Shown here one piece after another: positions 38,022-46,641 of a stretch of 64,000 nt of DNA. The number at the start of each line of letters is the position of its first letter. The stretch's first letter is position 1. Made by a program: the position numbers and the translations under genes. Source of the DNA: Puia dinghuensis (GTDB taxonomy: Bacteria; Bacteroidota; Bacteroidia; Chitinophagales; Chitinophagaceae); contig NZ_BMJC01000006.1 in assembly GCF_014642875.1 (NCBI RefSeq), positions 124,001-188,000 of the forward strand, written 5' to 3'. The notes beneath the pieces are model-generated. The model worked only from the letters and a program-made list of their open reading frames with translations, made no database searches and was not told the DNA's origin.

Positions 38022-40745
38022 TTACAGCCAAGTATGAAATTTTCTTATAAACCAGTTTTTTACCAATTGGGTGAGCAGACAATAGGTGAGAAGTATCCCG
38101 ATCAGCCAGGGGAAATAGCTCAGCGGCAATGGCGTCATTTTCAAGGCGCCGGCAAAACCCGAGAAGGGGATAAAGATGCCAATGGCCATGATGGCGGTGG
38201 TCAATGCCAGTACAGGAGCAGTCGCCCAGCTTTGGATAAACGGAATCTTTTTTGTCCGGATCATATGCACAATCAAAGTTTGGGAAAGCAATCCTTCGAT
38301 GAACCAGCCACTCTGGAAAAGGCTTTGGTTTGCGGGCGAATTAGCCTTGAACACAAACCACATCACCGCATAAGTGGCATAGTCAAATATAGAGCTTATC
38401 GGCCCAATAAAAATCATGAATTTGCTGATACCCCCCGCATCCCATTTCCGCGGCTGCTCGATATACTCGGCATCCATCCTGTCCCAGGGTATCGATATCT
38501 GGGAGATGTCGTAGAGCAGGTTTTGGACCAGGATCTGCACCGGCAGCATGGGCAGAAAGGGAAGGATGGCGCTTGCCCCCAGCATGCTGAACATGTTCCC
38601 AAAATTGCTGCTGGCCGTCATCTTGATATACTTGATGATATTGCCGAAGGTTCTGCGGCCGTAAATGACCCCTTTGCGGAGGACCATGAGGTCTTTCTCT
38701 AACAGGATAATATCCGCGCTCTCCTTGGCGATGTCGACAGCCGTATCCACGGAGATGCCTACGTCCGCGTCCCGAAGGGCCGCCGCGTCATTGATCCCGT
38801 CGCCCATGAATCCGACTGTATGTCCTTTGGCCTGCAACACCCTGACGACCCTGCTCTTCTGGGCCGGGCTCAGCTTGGCAAAGATGTTCGTTTCATCTAC
38901 CAGTCCTGTCAACTCTTCGTCAGTGATGCTTTCCAGGTCCCTGCCCAATAGAATATTATTGATGGGGATGCCTACATCCCGGCAGATCTTCTTTGTAACG
39001 ATCTCGTTGTCACCGGTGAGGACCTTCAGGGTGACACCCAGTTTTTGCAAGCCTTCGATAGATGGCCGGGCAGAGGGTTTGGCCGGGTCGAGAAAACCGA
39101 TGAACCCCGTCACGATCATATTACTCTCGTCGGCGATGGAATAGGTGAGGGGCCGCTCGTCGAACTCCTTGACGGCCACCAGTAATACCCGCAGGCCTTC
39201 CTTGTTCAATTGTTTTGACGTATCCAGGATCGTCTTCCGCATGGCAGCATCGAGCGGGATGATATCATCCGTATCGATCTGTAATTGCTGATCTTCGCCG
39301 GGGTCGAACACGCGCGGGCAAAGATCGAGCATTTCCTCCACAGCGCCTTTGCAGATGAGGATGTGCTTATGGTTGTGCTCGAGGATCACGGACATGCGCC
39401 GCCGCTGAAAATCGAACGGTATCTCGTCCACTTTCCGGTAATCCTCCGCCCTTAGACTGTCGTGCAGTTCAGCATGTTCCAGCACGGCGGCATCCAGGAG
39501 ATTCTTCAGTCCCGTCTGATGATAGCTGTTGAGATAGGCCCATTTGAGCACCTCATCGTCGTCGATGCCCAGCACATTCAGGTGTCTTTCCAGCACGATC
39601 TTGTCGATGGTGAGGGTCCCGGTCTTGTCGGTGCAGAGGATATCCATGGCCCCGATGTTCTGGATGGCGTTGAGCCGTTTTACGATGACTTTCCGCTTAC
39701 TCATGTTCACGGCGCCTTTAGCCAGGTTGGCGGTTACGATCATCGGCAGCATCTCGGGCGTGAGACCCACGGCTACGGCGATGCCAAAGAGCAGGGCTTC
39801 CAGCCAGCTGCCTTTTGTCAGGCCATTGATGACGAACACCAGCGGCACCATGATCAGCATGAACCGGATCAACAACCAACTCACGCTGTTGACCCCTTTG
39901 TCGAAACTCGTCTCGGCACGCTTGCCGGTGATACCCCTGCTGATGCTGCCGAAATAAGTAAGGCTCCCGGTGTTGACCGCCAACGCTATGGCTGTGCCAC
40001 TGACCACATTGGTACCCATAAAGCAGCAATTCTCCAGTTCGAGCGGCGTCCTGGCCCTGACATCTTCGATGGCATAATCCCTTTTTTCTACCGGCAGGGC
40101 TTCTCCCGTCAGCATGGCCTGGCTGATGAAGAGGTCTTTCGATTGGAGGATGCGGCAGTCTGCCGGGATCATATCGCCGGCCGACAACAGGATAATATCC
40201 CCCGGAACGAGGTCTTTCAGATCGATCTCCTGTCTACTTGGACCCAGTACGTAGTGGCGCAACACGGTAGTCGTGGTTCGCACCATGCTCTTTAGCTTTT
40301 CGGCCGCCTGGTTGCTGCGAAATTCCTGCCAGAAACGAAGGAAAGAGCTCAGCAGCACCATAATGGAGACCACGATCAGGGTCTTATAATCGCGGTCGGC
40401 GGGTGCGGCCAGAAACACATCTGTAATAAGGGATACCAGGGCGATGACGATCAATATCCCGATGAAGGGATTGATAAAGGCCTGCAATAACTGGACATAC
40501 CAGGCGGGGGCCTTTTCATGGGCTATCTCATTAGCACCGAATCGTTGTTGCTTTTCCCGCACCTGTAATTCCCTGAGACCGGTCTCCGCGCTGTCCAGCA
40601 ATGCCAGCACTTCGTCCCGACCAGCCTGCGCCACCTTTTTTAATTGAGCTGTCGCAGCGGCATCGAAGTCATTGCCCGTCCCGTTGCCACTGCTCCCCCC
40701 CAGGGATAAGATCTTTCGTTTTGCTGCTTTAATATAGGTGTTCAT
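38022..40745 (-). CDS. mgtA: Magnesium-importing P-type ATPase MgtA
   Basis: The 907-residue product matches the length of MgtA/MgtB (about 900). It has the cation ATPase N-terminal domain, the TGEALPVEK actuator motif, the phosphorylation site DILCTDKTGTLT, the LTGDNEIVTKK nucleotide region, MGDGINDAAALRDADVGISVDTAVDIAKESADIIL (hinge motif) and about ten membrane helices with the P3B-specific C-terminus. It imports magnesium across the inner membrane at low external concentration. It starts 12 bases after a 36-residue membrane peptide gene and is part of the mgtC operon. Confidence 0.95.
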   Translation of the reverse strand: MNTYIKAAKRKILSLGGSSGNGTGNDFDAAATAQLKKVAQAGRDEVLALLDSAETGLRELQVREKQQRFGANEIAHEKAPAWYVQLLQAFINPFIGILIVIALVSLITDVFLAAPADRDYKTLIVVSIMVLLSSFLRFWQEFRSNQAAEKLKSMVRTTTTVLRHYVLGPSRQEIDLKDLVPGDIILLSAGDMIPADCRILQSKDLFISQAMLTGEALPVEKRDYAIEDVRARTPLELENCCFMGTNVVSGTAIALAVNTGSLTYFGSISRGITGKRAETSFDKGVNSVSWLLIRFMLIMVPLVFVINGLTKGSWLEALLFGIAVAVGLTPEMLPMIVTANLAKGAVNMSKRKVIVKRLNAIQNIGAMDILCTDKTGTLTIDKIVLERHLNVLGIDDDEVLKWAYLNSYHQTGLKNLLDAAVLEHAELHDSLRAEDYRKVDEIPFDFQRRRMSVILEHNHKHILICKGAVEEMLDLCPRVFDPGEDQQLQIDTDDIIPLDAAMRKTILDTSKQLNKEGLRVLLVAVKEFDERPLTYSIADESNMIVTGFIGFLDPAKPSARPSIEGLQKLGVTLKVLTGDNEIVTKKICRDVGIPINNILLGRDLESITDEELTGLVDETNIFAKLSPAQKSRVVRVLQAKGHTVGFMGDGINDAAALRDADVGISVDTAVDIAKESADIILLEKDLMVLRKGVIYGRRTFGNIIKYIKMTASSNFGNMFSMLGASAILPFLPMLPVQILVQNLLYDISQISIPWDRMDAEYIEQPRKWDAGGISKFMIFIGPISSIFDYATYAVMWFVFKANSPANQSLFQSGWFIEGLLSQTLIVHMIRTKKIPFIQSWATAPVLALTTAIMAIGIFIPFSGFAGALKMTPLPLSYFPWLIGILLTYCLLTQLVKNWFIRKFHTWL

Positions 40746-40757
40746 GGTATTTTCTTT

Positions 40758-40868
40758 TTAATGATGGGACAGATGAGGTGTTTGCAGCCAATGTGCGATT
40801 GCATCAATGAGCAGGATCACCAGAAACAAGCCAATTATCCAGAGGAGCCATTTGACAAATCCTTTCAT
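40758..40868 (-). CDS. 36-residue membrane peptide between mgtC and mgtA
   Basis: An ATG at 40868 opens a 36-codon frame ending TAA at 40758. It lies 17 bases after the mgtC stop and 12 bases before the mgtA start. The peptide begins MKGFVKWLLWIIGLFLVILL and continues to a short His-containing hydrophilic tail (PHLSHH). It is a single membrane helix with positive residues at the N-terminal side. Position and type recall MgtR (binds MgtC) and MgtS (stabilises MgtA) of enterobacteria. I see no sequence identity that proves homology, so function is inference. The spacing and lack of other use for the 133-base gap support a real gene. Confidence 0.65.
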   Translation of the reverse strand: MKGFVKWLLWIIGLFLVILLIDAIAHWLQTPHLSHH

Positions 40869-40885
40869 AAGCTTTTATTTTCTAT

Positions 40886-41593
40886 TTATAGATCGTTTTC
40901 TTCGCCGACGACCTTCCAACTGACCTCGCTGATTCCCTGCGTGATGGTGAGCCGTCCCGCCAGCCGCTCGATCTTATGATCCTGGTTGCCGTTGGCAAAT
41001 ATCTCGGCGTTCACCAGGGCGATGGCCGGGTCATGGTTATCCGAGCTTTTGAGCGAACGCAGCAATAATTGATCGTCTTCATTCATGTACTGGACCAGCA
41101 GGACACGAACCTGGTTCTCTATTTCCTCTTTCATTCGGATCGTGAACACGTAACACAATTGCGTTTGCGCGGCCTTGTCGATGGGTAGGGCGCTGATCTT
41201 ATCGCCGATGGGCCGCAGCACCAGGTGGGCCCCCAGGATAAAAGCCGTGCCGATCGCTGCCTCGGCGACATAGCCCATCCCCGCAAGCGAGCCGATGGCG
41301 GCGGAACACCATAAAGTCGCTGCGGTATTCAACCCTCTGACATTCATCCCGTCCTTCATGATGACGCCGGCGCCAAGGAAGCCGACCCCGCTGACTACAT
41401 AAGAAACTACGCGACCGGTGGCGTCGCCGCCGATCATTACGGCGAGGGTGACGAAAATAGCTGCGCCAAGGGATACTAAGGTATTGGTACGCAAACCGGC
41501 CATGCGCTGGCGCCACTGGCGTTCGACGCCGATGGCGGCACCCAGGAAAAGCGCTAAAAAGAGGCGGGTAGTAAAATGAAATATCGTGAGCAT
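40886..41593 (-). CDS. mgtC: MgtC/SapB-family protein
   Basis: The 235-residue product has an N-terminal membrane domain with the MgtC motifs (ALFLGAAIGVERQWRQRMAGLRTNTLVSLGA and GVGFLGAGVIMKDG, about residues 15-95) and a C-terminal soluble ACT-like domain (about 145-230). Full-length proteins of this type modulate membrane ATPases and support growth at low magnesium. It is the first gene of mgtC - small peptide - mgtA - porin. A leader of up to about 150 bases lies between the repeat operator and its start, enough for leader-based control, but I see no defined riboswitch. Confidence 0.92.
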   Translation of the reverse strand: MLTIFHFTTRLFLALFLGAAIGVERQWRQRMAGLRTNTLVSLGAAIFVTLAVMIGGDATGRVVSYVVSGVGFLGAGVIMKDGMNVRGLNTAATLWCSAAIGSLAGMGYVAEAAIGTAFILGAHLVLRPIGDKISALPIDKAAQTQLCYVFTIRMKEEIENQVRVLLVQYMNEDDQLLLRSLKSSDNHDPAIALVNAEIFANGNQDHKIERLAGRLTITQGISEVSWKVVGEENDL

Positions 41594-41753
41594 GACTTTG
41601 CCTTTTGTTCCCGCTTAAGGGGCTGCAAAAGGTGCGGTCCGGAAGGCGGGGGAATTAGATGATATGGACGTTTCGTGAATGACTGTCGCTTTTCATAAAG
41701 CGTCTATTTTTTAGTGGCGGAGCAAAGTTAGGTCACCTCAAAAGAAAAGATTC

Positions 41754-41792
41754 TTAGAGACCTCTTAGAATTTTATTAGAATATTATTAGAG
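41754..41792 (-). promoter_or_regulatory. Four 11-base direct repeats, candidate OmpR/PhoB-type operator
   Basis: TTAGA(A/G) on the top strand recurs at 41754, 41765, 41776 and 41787, exactly 11 bases apart (minus strand YTCTAA). This is the spacing at which OmpR/PhoB-family regulators bind in head-to-tail dimers. The last copy includes the stop codon of the kinase gene. The array is 161-199 bases before mgtC, which fits an activator site for the mgtC-mgtA operon served by the adjacent regulator. Confidence 0.7.
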
Positions 41793-43154
41793 ATGCGGCA
41801 ATTCCACAGTGAAGGTAGTCCCCTCCCCTACGCGGGAACTTACCGTAAGCGAGCCGTGGTGGAGCCGGATGATCTTGTCGGTGAGGGAGAGGCCGATGCC
41901 GTTGCCTTCTGTATAATTTTTATTCGCACCGCGGTAGAAGGGAGTGAAGATATTTTCGATATCCTCCGGCGGGATGCCGATGCCCGTATCGGAAAACCTT
42001 AGGATGATGTTCTTGCCATGAAAGCTGATAGCGACGGTCACCTGGTGGTCAGCCGAGAACTTGCAGCCATTCTCCATCAGGTTGGTGAAAGCCACCTTCA
42101 GGAGGTAGCTGTTGCCATTGACGGAGATGAGATCGTCGGTATCCGGCTCGCGTTCGAAGAGGATCGTGATGCGGTAGTCTGGATTTGCTTTAACGGCTTC
42201 CTGGCGGGTTTCCAGCAGTAATTCGTCCACCCGCATTTTCTTGAAAGCGATCTCTGTCTGATCGTAGCTTGCCTTGGCCAGATCGAGCAGGTCGTTGGAA
42301 AGCCTTGCCAGGCGGCGGGCGTCTTCCAGCACAAGGAGGGTCATCTCCTGGTATTGCGTATTCGTTCTTTCTTTGGCGGCTGCTATTTCCAATTCGCCGA
42401 TGATGGCGGCCAGCGGCGTCCGCAGTTCGTGGGAGATATTGGAAACGAATTGTTTTTGGGCATCGAAGCTGCTTTCGAGCCTGTCCAGCATGCGGTTGAA
42501 GGTGATGGCCAGTTCGGCAATCTCATCCTTTCGCTTTCCTATCTGTATCCGGAGATCGAGATTAGATGCGGTGATCTCCTCTACCTTGTCGACCATTTGC
42601 GTGACGGGTTGCAAAGCCTGGCGTGAGAAAAGTGCGCCGGCCACCAGGGTGAGGACGATGGCGGCTATGAAACCGACGATGAGGGCAATGCGCAGATCGC
42701 GCAATTTGGCGAGTCCGTCAATATCCTTGGCCGCGGCAGTAATGACATAGTCCTTGCCCCCATAGCGATAGAGAAAGCCGATGGCCTGCAGGTCATTGGT
42801 ATAAAAATGGATCTCTTTCAGCCGCACGATGCTGTCGATCATGCCTCTGGTCTCTTTTACCCTGTCGATATACACCGCATCGTGATAAAGAAGGTGGAAG
42901 ACGGTATCATATATGGCCACTTCTTCCTGGGGCAATGCATTGAGGGAATTCTTGTAGATCAGTTGCAGCACCGATGGCTGTACTTTGGCGTCCAACAACA
43001 AGTCGGCCTTGGTGATGGCCTGCTGCCGCAGTCGCTCGTAATACTGTGCTTCTCTATCCCTGGCATTGGAAACATAGATCGCCAGGGAAAAGACCAGCAG
43101 TAAGGCCGCGACCAGGGCGGTGAACAGCAAAGCAAGCCGGATGCGTATCTTCAT
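41787..43154 (-). CDS. Sensor histidine kinase of the magnesium-module two-component system
   Basis: The 455-residue product has two membrane helices (about 8-28 and 160-180) flanking a periplasmic domain of about 130 residues. These are followed by HAMP (QALQPVTQMVDKVEEIT), HisKA with SNISHELRTPLAAIIGE, and HATPase with NLMENGCKFS, DTGIGIPPEDI and GNGIGLSLTDK. All catalytic boxes are intact. It starts one base after the stop of the response regulator gene. Its location next to mgtC/mgtA suggests sensing of divalent cations or envelope state, as PhoQ does, but the periplasmic domain shows no obvious acidic patch by eye. Confidence 0.92.
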   Translation of the reverse strand: MKIRIRLALLFTALVAALLLVFSLAIYVSNARDREAQYYERLRQQAITKADLLLDAKVQPSVLQLIYKNSLNALPQEEVAIYDTVFHLLYHDAVYIDRVKETRGMIDSIVRLKEIHFYTNDLQAIGFLYRYGGKDYVITAAAKDIDGLAKLRDLRIALIVGFIAAIVLTLVAGALFSRQALQPVTQMVDKVEEITASNLDLRIQIGKRKDEIAELAITFNRMLDRLESSFDAQKQFVSNISHELRTPLAAIIGELEIAAAKERTNTQYQEMTLLVLEDARRLARLSNDLLDLAKASYDQTEIAFKKMRVDELLLETRQEAVKANPDYRITILFEREPDTDDLISVNGNSYLLKVAFTNLMENGCKFSADHQVTVAISFHGKNIILRFSDTGIGIPPEDIENIFTPFYRGANKNYTEGNGIGLSLTDKIIRLHHGSLTVSSRVGEGTTFTVELPHL

Positions 43155-43155
43155 A

Positions 43156-43839
43156 TTAATCTCCTTCTTTCAAAACGAACCCGATGCCGCTGCGGGTGTG
43201 GATCAGTTTCACCGGGTGGTCTTTGTCGATCTTCCTGCGCAGGTAGTTGACATAGACATCGATGAAGTTGGTGCCTGTATCATAGGTGGTGTCCCACACC
43301 TTTTCGGCTATTTCGCTCCGGGGCAGGACTCTTCCCTTGTTCTGCATCAGGTAGAGCAGCAGCTTGAATTCCGTTGGGGTAAGAGCGATCTCTTTGCCCC
43401 CGCGGGTCACCCTGAGGGTGGCCGGGTTCAATTCCAGATCGGCGATGGTCAACACCGGGGGTGGCTGGTGCGCAGCCTTTCCTTGCCGTTTGGTCAGCGA
43501 CCGGATGCGGGCCGTCAGTTCCCGGAAATCGAAAGGTTTGACGAGGTAATCGTCGGCCCCGGCATCCAATCCATCCACCTTATCGTCCGTTGTGCCAAGC
43601 GCAGTGAGCATGATGATGGGGACATCGGGCTTCACCAGCCGCAGCTCTTTACAGAGCGCGATGCCGTTGATGTCGGGCAGGATGATGTCCATGATGATGA
43701 GGTCGTACTCATGCGCCACGGCCAGGGCCTTGCCCGTATGGCCGTCGAAGGCCATTTGGACCGTATAGTCCTGGTCTTCAAGCCCTCTCCTGATGAGATC
43801 GGCGACCCTTTTTTCGTCCTCGATGACTAAGATTTGCAT
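43156..43839 (-). CDS. OmpR-family response regulator
   Basis: From the ATG at 43839 (MQILVIEDEKRVADLI) the product has 227 residues. The receiver domain has the acidic pair ED, the phosphorylation site IIMDIILPDINGI, LTALG and KPFDFREL. The C-terminal winged helix has LTPTEFKLLLYLMQNKGRVLPRSEIAEKVWD and YVNYLRRKID. An upstream in-frame start five codons earlier is less likely because the receiver strand begins at MQILVIED. It forms an operon with the kinase, and the 11-base repeats before mgtC are a plausible binding site. Confidence 0.93.
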   Translation of the reverse strand: MQILVIEDEKRVADLIRRGLEDQDYTVQMAFDGHTGKALAVAHEYDLIIMDIILPDINGIALCKELRLVKPDVPIIMLTALGTTDDKVDGLDAGADDYLVKPFDFRELTARIRSLTKRQGKAAHQPPPVLTIADLELNPATLRVTRGGKEIALTPTEFKLLLYLMQNKGRVLPRSEIAEKVWDTTYDTGTNFIDVYVNYLRRKIDKDHPVKLIHTRSGIGFVLKEGD

Positions 43840-43896
43840 GAGATGCCCGGCCAAATTTGGCCGTAAGGTAAGCCGCCCGGGTCAACCGGAAAAAAA

Positions 43897-43933
43897 TTTG
43901 GTTCTGTGATCTAATCATCGTAATATTGCGATG
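43897..43933 (+). promoter_or_regulatory. arsR promoter with overlapping ArsR operator
   Basis: TTTG (43897-43900) is followed after 20 bases by TAATATTG (43921-43928), close to the -33/-7 consensus. The sequence CATCGTAATATTGCGATG (43916-43933) is an inverted repeat with 16 of 18 bases in perfect dyad symmetry and covers the -7 box. This is the normal geometry for autorepression by an ArsR-type repressor. Confidence 0.65.
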
Positions 43934-43945
43934 AAGCAATAAACC

Positions 43946-44278
43946 ATGGGTGTAACCAAATCCGAAATTTTCACCGATAAGCAGAACCGGCTGGCCGGTA
44001 TGATGAAGGCGCTGGCGCATCCGGCCCGCATCGCCATCATCCAATACCTCATCAAGGCCAACGCCTGTATCAACGGGGACCTGGTGGAGGAACTTGGCCT
44101 GGCGCAGCCAACCATTTCCCAACACCTGAATGAGCTGAAGAAAGCCGGGTTGATACAAGGCACTATCGAGGGTACCAGTGTGTGCTACTGCATTGAGCCG
44201 AAGACCTGGGCGCTCTATCAAAAAGAGATCGGCGCGCTGTTCGCGGCTTATAAAGGGGACGCCAACTGTGCGTGTTAA
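43946..44278 (+). CDS. arsR: ArsR-family metalloid-responsive repressor
   Basis: The 110-residue product is a winged HTH of ArsR type (ALAHPARIAIIQYLI, then LGLAQPTISQHLNELKKAGLIQG). Cysteines lie at Cys41, Cys80, Cys82, Cys108 and Cys110. The C-terminal Cys-Ala-Cys and the CYC at 80-82 are suitable for trivalent arsenic; the classical ELCVCDL motif of E. coli ArsR is absent. It is the first gene of the arsenic cluster and is preceded by a dyad operator that recurs in part before arsM. Confidence 0.9.
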   Translation: MGVTKSEIFTDKQNRLAGMMKALAHPARIAIIQYLIKANACINGDLVEELGLAQPTISQHLNELKKAGLIQGTIEGTSVCYCIEPKTWALYQKEIGALFAAYKGDANCAC

Positions 44279-44295
44279 ATTTTTTTGCAGGTAAT

Positions 44296-44315
44296 CATCG
44301 TAATATAGCAATATT
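44296..44315 (+). promoter_or_regulatory. Second ArsR-like site before arsM
   Basis: CATCGTAATATAGCAATATT repeats the first 11 bases of the arsR operator exactly, together with the three preceding bases AAT, but its right half is degenerate. It lies 14 bases before the arsM start. No well-spaced promoter boxes accompany it, so it could be a weaker second control point or an operator for an internal promoter. Confidence 0.45.
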
Positions 44316-44329
44316 AAAATGGAAAGAAA

Positions 44330-45175
44330 ATGGAAACGACCGAACAAATAAAAGAGATGGTTCGCGAGAAATATAGCGCCATCGCCCTCCAGGACAAGGA
44401 AACCAACTCATCCTCCTGCTGCGGCTCGGGTTGCTGCTCTATCGACACCGCCAACATCATGAGCGACGACTACAGCACCCTCGAAGGTTACAACCCTGAT
44501 GCCGACCTTGGTCTGGGCTGCGGGCTGCCCACCCAGTTCGCACAGATCAAAAAAGGCGATGTCGTCATCGATCTGGGTTCCGGCGCCGGTAATGATTGTT
44601 TCATCGCCCGTGCCGAAACCGGCGAAACAGGAAAGGTCATCGGCATCGACTTCACCCCGGCCATGATCGAAAAGGCTCGCGCCAACGTTGAGAAATTAGG
44701 CTACAACAACGTCGAGTTCCGCCAGGGCGACATAGAAAAGATGCCCGTCACCGCCAACATCGCCGACGTCATCGTCTCCAACTGTGTGCTGAACCTGGTG
44801 CCGAATAAATACGGCGTCTTCGGGGAAATGTACCGCGTGCTCAAGCCCGGCGGGCACTTCAGCATCAGCGACGTAGTGTTGGAAGGCACCTTGCCGGGTA
44901 AGCTGCAGGAGGCTGCCGAAATGTATGCCGGTTGTGTTGCAGGCGCCATCCAGAAACAAGCTTATCTGGAGCTGATCGACATCACCGGCTTTACCAACAT
45001 CACCATCCAAAAAGAAAAACCTATCATCATCCCCGACGACATCCTGGGCCAATACCTTAGTGCCGAAGAAATCTCCGCCTTCAAAACCTCCGGCACCGGC
45101 ATCTATAGCGTCACCGTCTACGCCGAAAAACCCAGGGAGGCAAAGACCTGCTGCGGACCCGACTGCTGCTCCTGA
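44330..45175 (+). CDS. arsM: Arsenite S-adenosylmethionine methyltransferase ArsM
   Basis: The 281-residue product has the SAM fold (VIDLGSGAGNDC, GIDFTPAMIEKA) and the three cysteines that bind As(III) in ArsM enzymes: GLGCGLPTQ (Cys64), VSNCVLNL (Cys152) and MYAGCVAGA (Cys202). It also has additional Cys pairs at the N-terminus (Cys30, 31, 35, 36) and at the extreme C-terminus (Cys274, 275, 279, 280). It methylates arsenite to mono-, di- and trimethyl forms in the cytoplasm. It follows arsR after 51 bases. Confidence 0.94.
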   Translation: METTEQIKEMVREKYSAIALQDKETNSSSCCGSGCCSIDTANIMSDDYSTLEGYNPDADLGLGCGLPTQFAQIKKGDVVIDLGSGAGNDCFIARAETGETGKVIGIDFTPAMIEKARANVEKLGYNNVEFRQGDIEKMPVTANIADVIVSNCVLNLVPNKYGVFGEMYRVLKPGGHFSISDVVLEGTLPGKLQEAAEMYAGCVAGAIQKQAYLELIDITGFTNITIQKEKPIIIPDDILGQYLSAEEISAFKTSGTGIYSVTVYAEKPREAKTCCGPDCCS

Positions 45176-45192
45176 ACCCACAACAACCCTAC

Positions 45193-45840
45193 ATGCTTAG
45201 AAAATCGGTCTCGGAAATAATAGGAACGTTCGCGCTGGTATTTTGTGGAACCGGCGCCATCGTCATCGACAAGGCATCCGGAGGCGCCGTATCGCACGCC
45301 GGCGTCGCCATAACCTTCGGGCTCATTGTCATGGCTATGATCTATGGGCTGGGAGATATCTCCGGGGCGCACATCAACCCGGCCGTCAGTATCGCCTTTA
45401 CGCTGGCCGGCAGGTTACCATTGAAAGCCCTGGGCCCTTATATAACCAGCCAGTTGGCAGGCGCCTTATTGGCGAGCCTGACGCTTAGGCTCCTGTTCCC
45501 CTCCGATGTCCTACTGGGTGCGACGCTTCCCACAGGGCCGGCGATGCAATCGTTCGTTCTTGAGGTGATCCTCACCTTTTTCCTCATGCTCGTGATCATG
45601 GGCGTGTCCACCGGTCCGAAGGAACAAGGCCTGTTTGCCGGCATCGCCATCGGATCGGTGGTATTACTGGAAGCCATGTTTGCCGGGCCTATTTGTGGCG
45701 CCTCCATGAACCCCGCCCGGTCGCTGGCCCCTGCCGTCGTATCGGGGCATCTTGAACATCTTTGGGTCTACCTTACTGCTCCCGTCGCTGGCGCAGTCTT
45801 AGCCATACCCATCTGGAAATATTTAAACAATAAAAAATGA
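45193..45840 (+). CDS. MIP-family aquaporin/glycerol channel in the arsenic cluster
   Basis: The 215-residue product has six membrane segments and the two half-helix motifs AHINPAV and SMNPARS of aquaporins. Such channels pass water, glycerol or As(OH)3. In some rhizobia an aquaporin (AqpS) replaces an ArsB pump in the ars operon, and the same role for arsenite or methylarsenite is plausible here, since no ArsB or Acr3 gene is in the window. It starts 17 bases after arsM and overlaps the phosphoesterase gene by 4 bases. Confidence 0.9.
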   Translation: MLRKSVSEIIGTFALVFCGTGAIVIDKASGGAVSHAGVAITFGLIVMAMIYGLGDISGAHINPAVSIAFTLAGRLPLKALGPYITSQLAGALLASLTLRLLFPSDVLLGATLPTGPAMQSFVLEVILTFFLMLVIMGVSTGPKEQGLFAGIAIGSVVLLEAMFAGPICGASMNPARSLAPAVVSGHLEHLWVYLTAPVAGAVLAIPIWKYLNNKK

Positions 45841-46634
45841 AAATCGCGCTCTTCTCTGACATACACGCCAATCTTCCCGCGCTCGAAGCCTTTTTTGCCA
45901 GCGCCGACCTGCAAAAGCCCGATGCCGTCTATTGCCTGGGCGACCTCGTCGGCTACAATATCTGGCCCAACGAGGTGATTAACAAAATCCGCCGCCGCGG
46001 CATCCCCACTATCGCCGGCAACTATGACTACGGCGTAGGCCGCACAAGCGATGACTGTGGCTGCGCTTACAAGACCGACGAGGAGAAGGCCAACGGCACC
46101 GTCTCCATCGCCTACACCAACCAGATCGTAAAAGCCGAGGAACGCGCCTACCTCCGTACCCTACCCGCTCATATCAAAGTCGAGTTCCAGCTCAACCACG
46201 ACAAGCTCAACCTGTTGCTCGTCCACGGAAGCCCCCGGAAGATCAACGAATACCTTTTCGAAGACCGGGACGAAAAAAGCCTGCTGCGGATCATGCAGGA
46301 CGCCGACGCCGATATTATGTGCTTCGGCCATACCCATAAACCCTACCACCGTGTCCTGCCCTCCGCCCCGATTGACCCTGCCCTCACCAGTGAGCCCGGG
46401 CAGCCGCACTACCGCCATGCCATCAACATCGGCTCCATCGGCAAGCCCAAGGACGGCGATCCGCGCGGATGTTATGTCCTGTTGCATATCTTTGACAATA
46501 GTACCGTTTCGGTCAAAGACAGTATCCGGGTGGAATTCGTCCGATTTGCCTATGATGTGGAGAAAGCGGCCAAAGCCGTCGAGGACAGCTCACTGCCCAA
46601 CGCCTACGCCGAAGCGCTGCGAAAAGCCAAATAA
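45837..46634 (+). CDS. Calcineurin-like metallophosphoesterase
   Basis: The 265-residue protein has all five metal-site motifs of the family in order: FSDIHANLPAL, YCLGDLVGYN, IAGNYDYG, LLVHGSPR and CFGHTHKPY. It resembles YfcE/MJ0936-type phosphodiesterases. Two adjacent cysteines (DDCGCAYKTDEE) lie after the GNYD motif. It overlaps the aquaporin gene by ATGA, so the two are coupled. Its substrate and link to arsenic are unknown. Confidence 0.9.
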   Translation: MKIALFSDIHANLPALEAFFASADLQKPDAVYCLGDLVGYNIWPNEVINKIRRRGIPTIAGNYDYGVGRTSDDCGCAYKTDEEKANGTVSIAYTNQIVKAEERAYLRTLPAHIKVEFQLNHDKLNLLLVHGSPRKINEYLFEDRDEKSLLRIMQDADADIMCFGHTHKPYHRVLPSAPIDPALTSEPGQPHYRHAINIGSIGKPKDGDPRGCYVLLHIFDNSTVSVKDSIRVEFVRFAYDVEKAAKAVEDSSLPNAYAEALRKAK

Positions 46635-46641
46635 TTACCAC

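Noticed and set aside
41594-41753. A magnesium riboswitch in the mgtC leader
   Set aside because: The leader has room for one, but I could not fold a recognisable M-box or similar element from the sequence.
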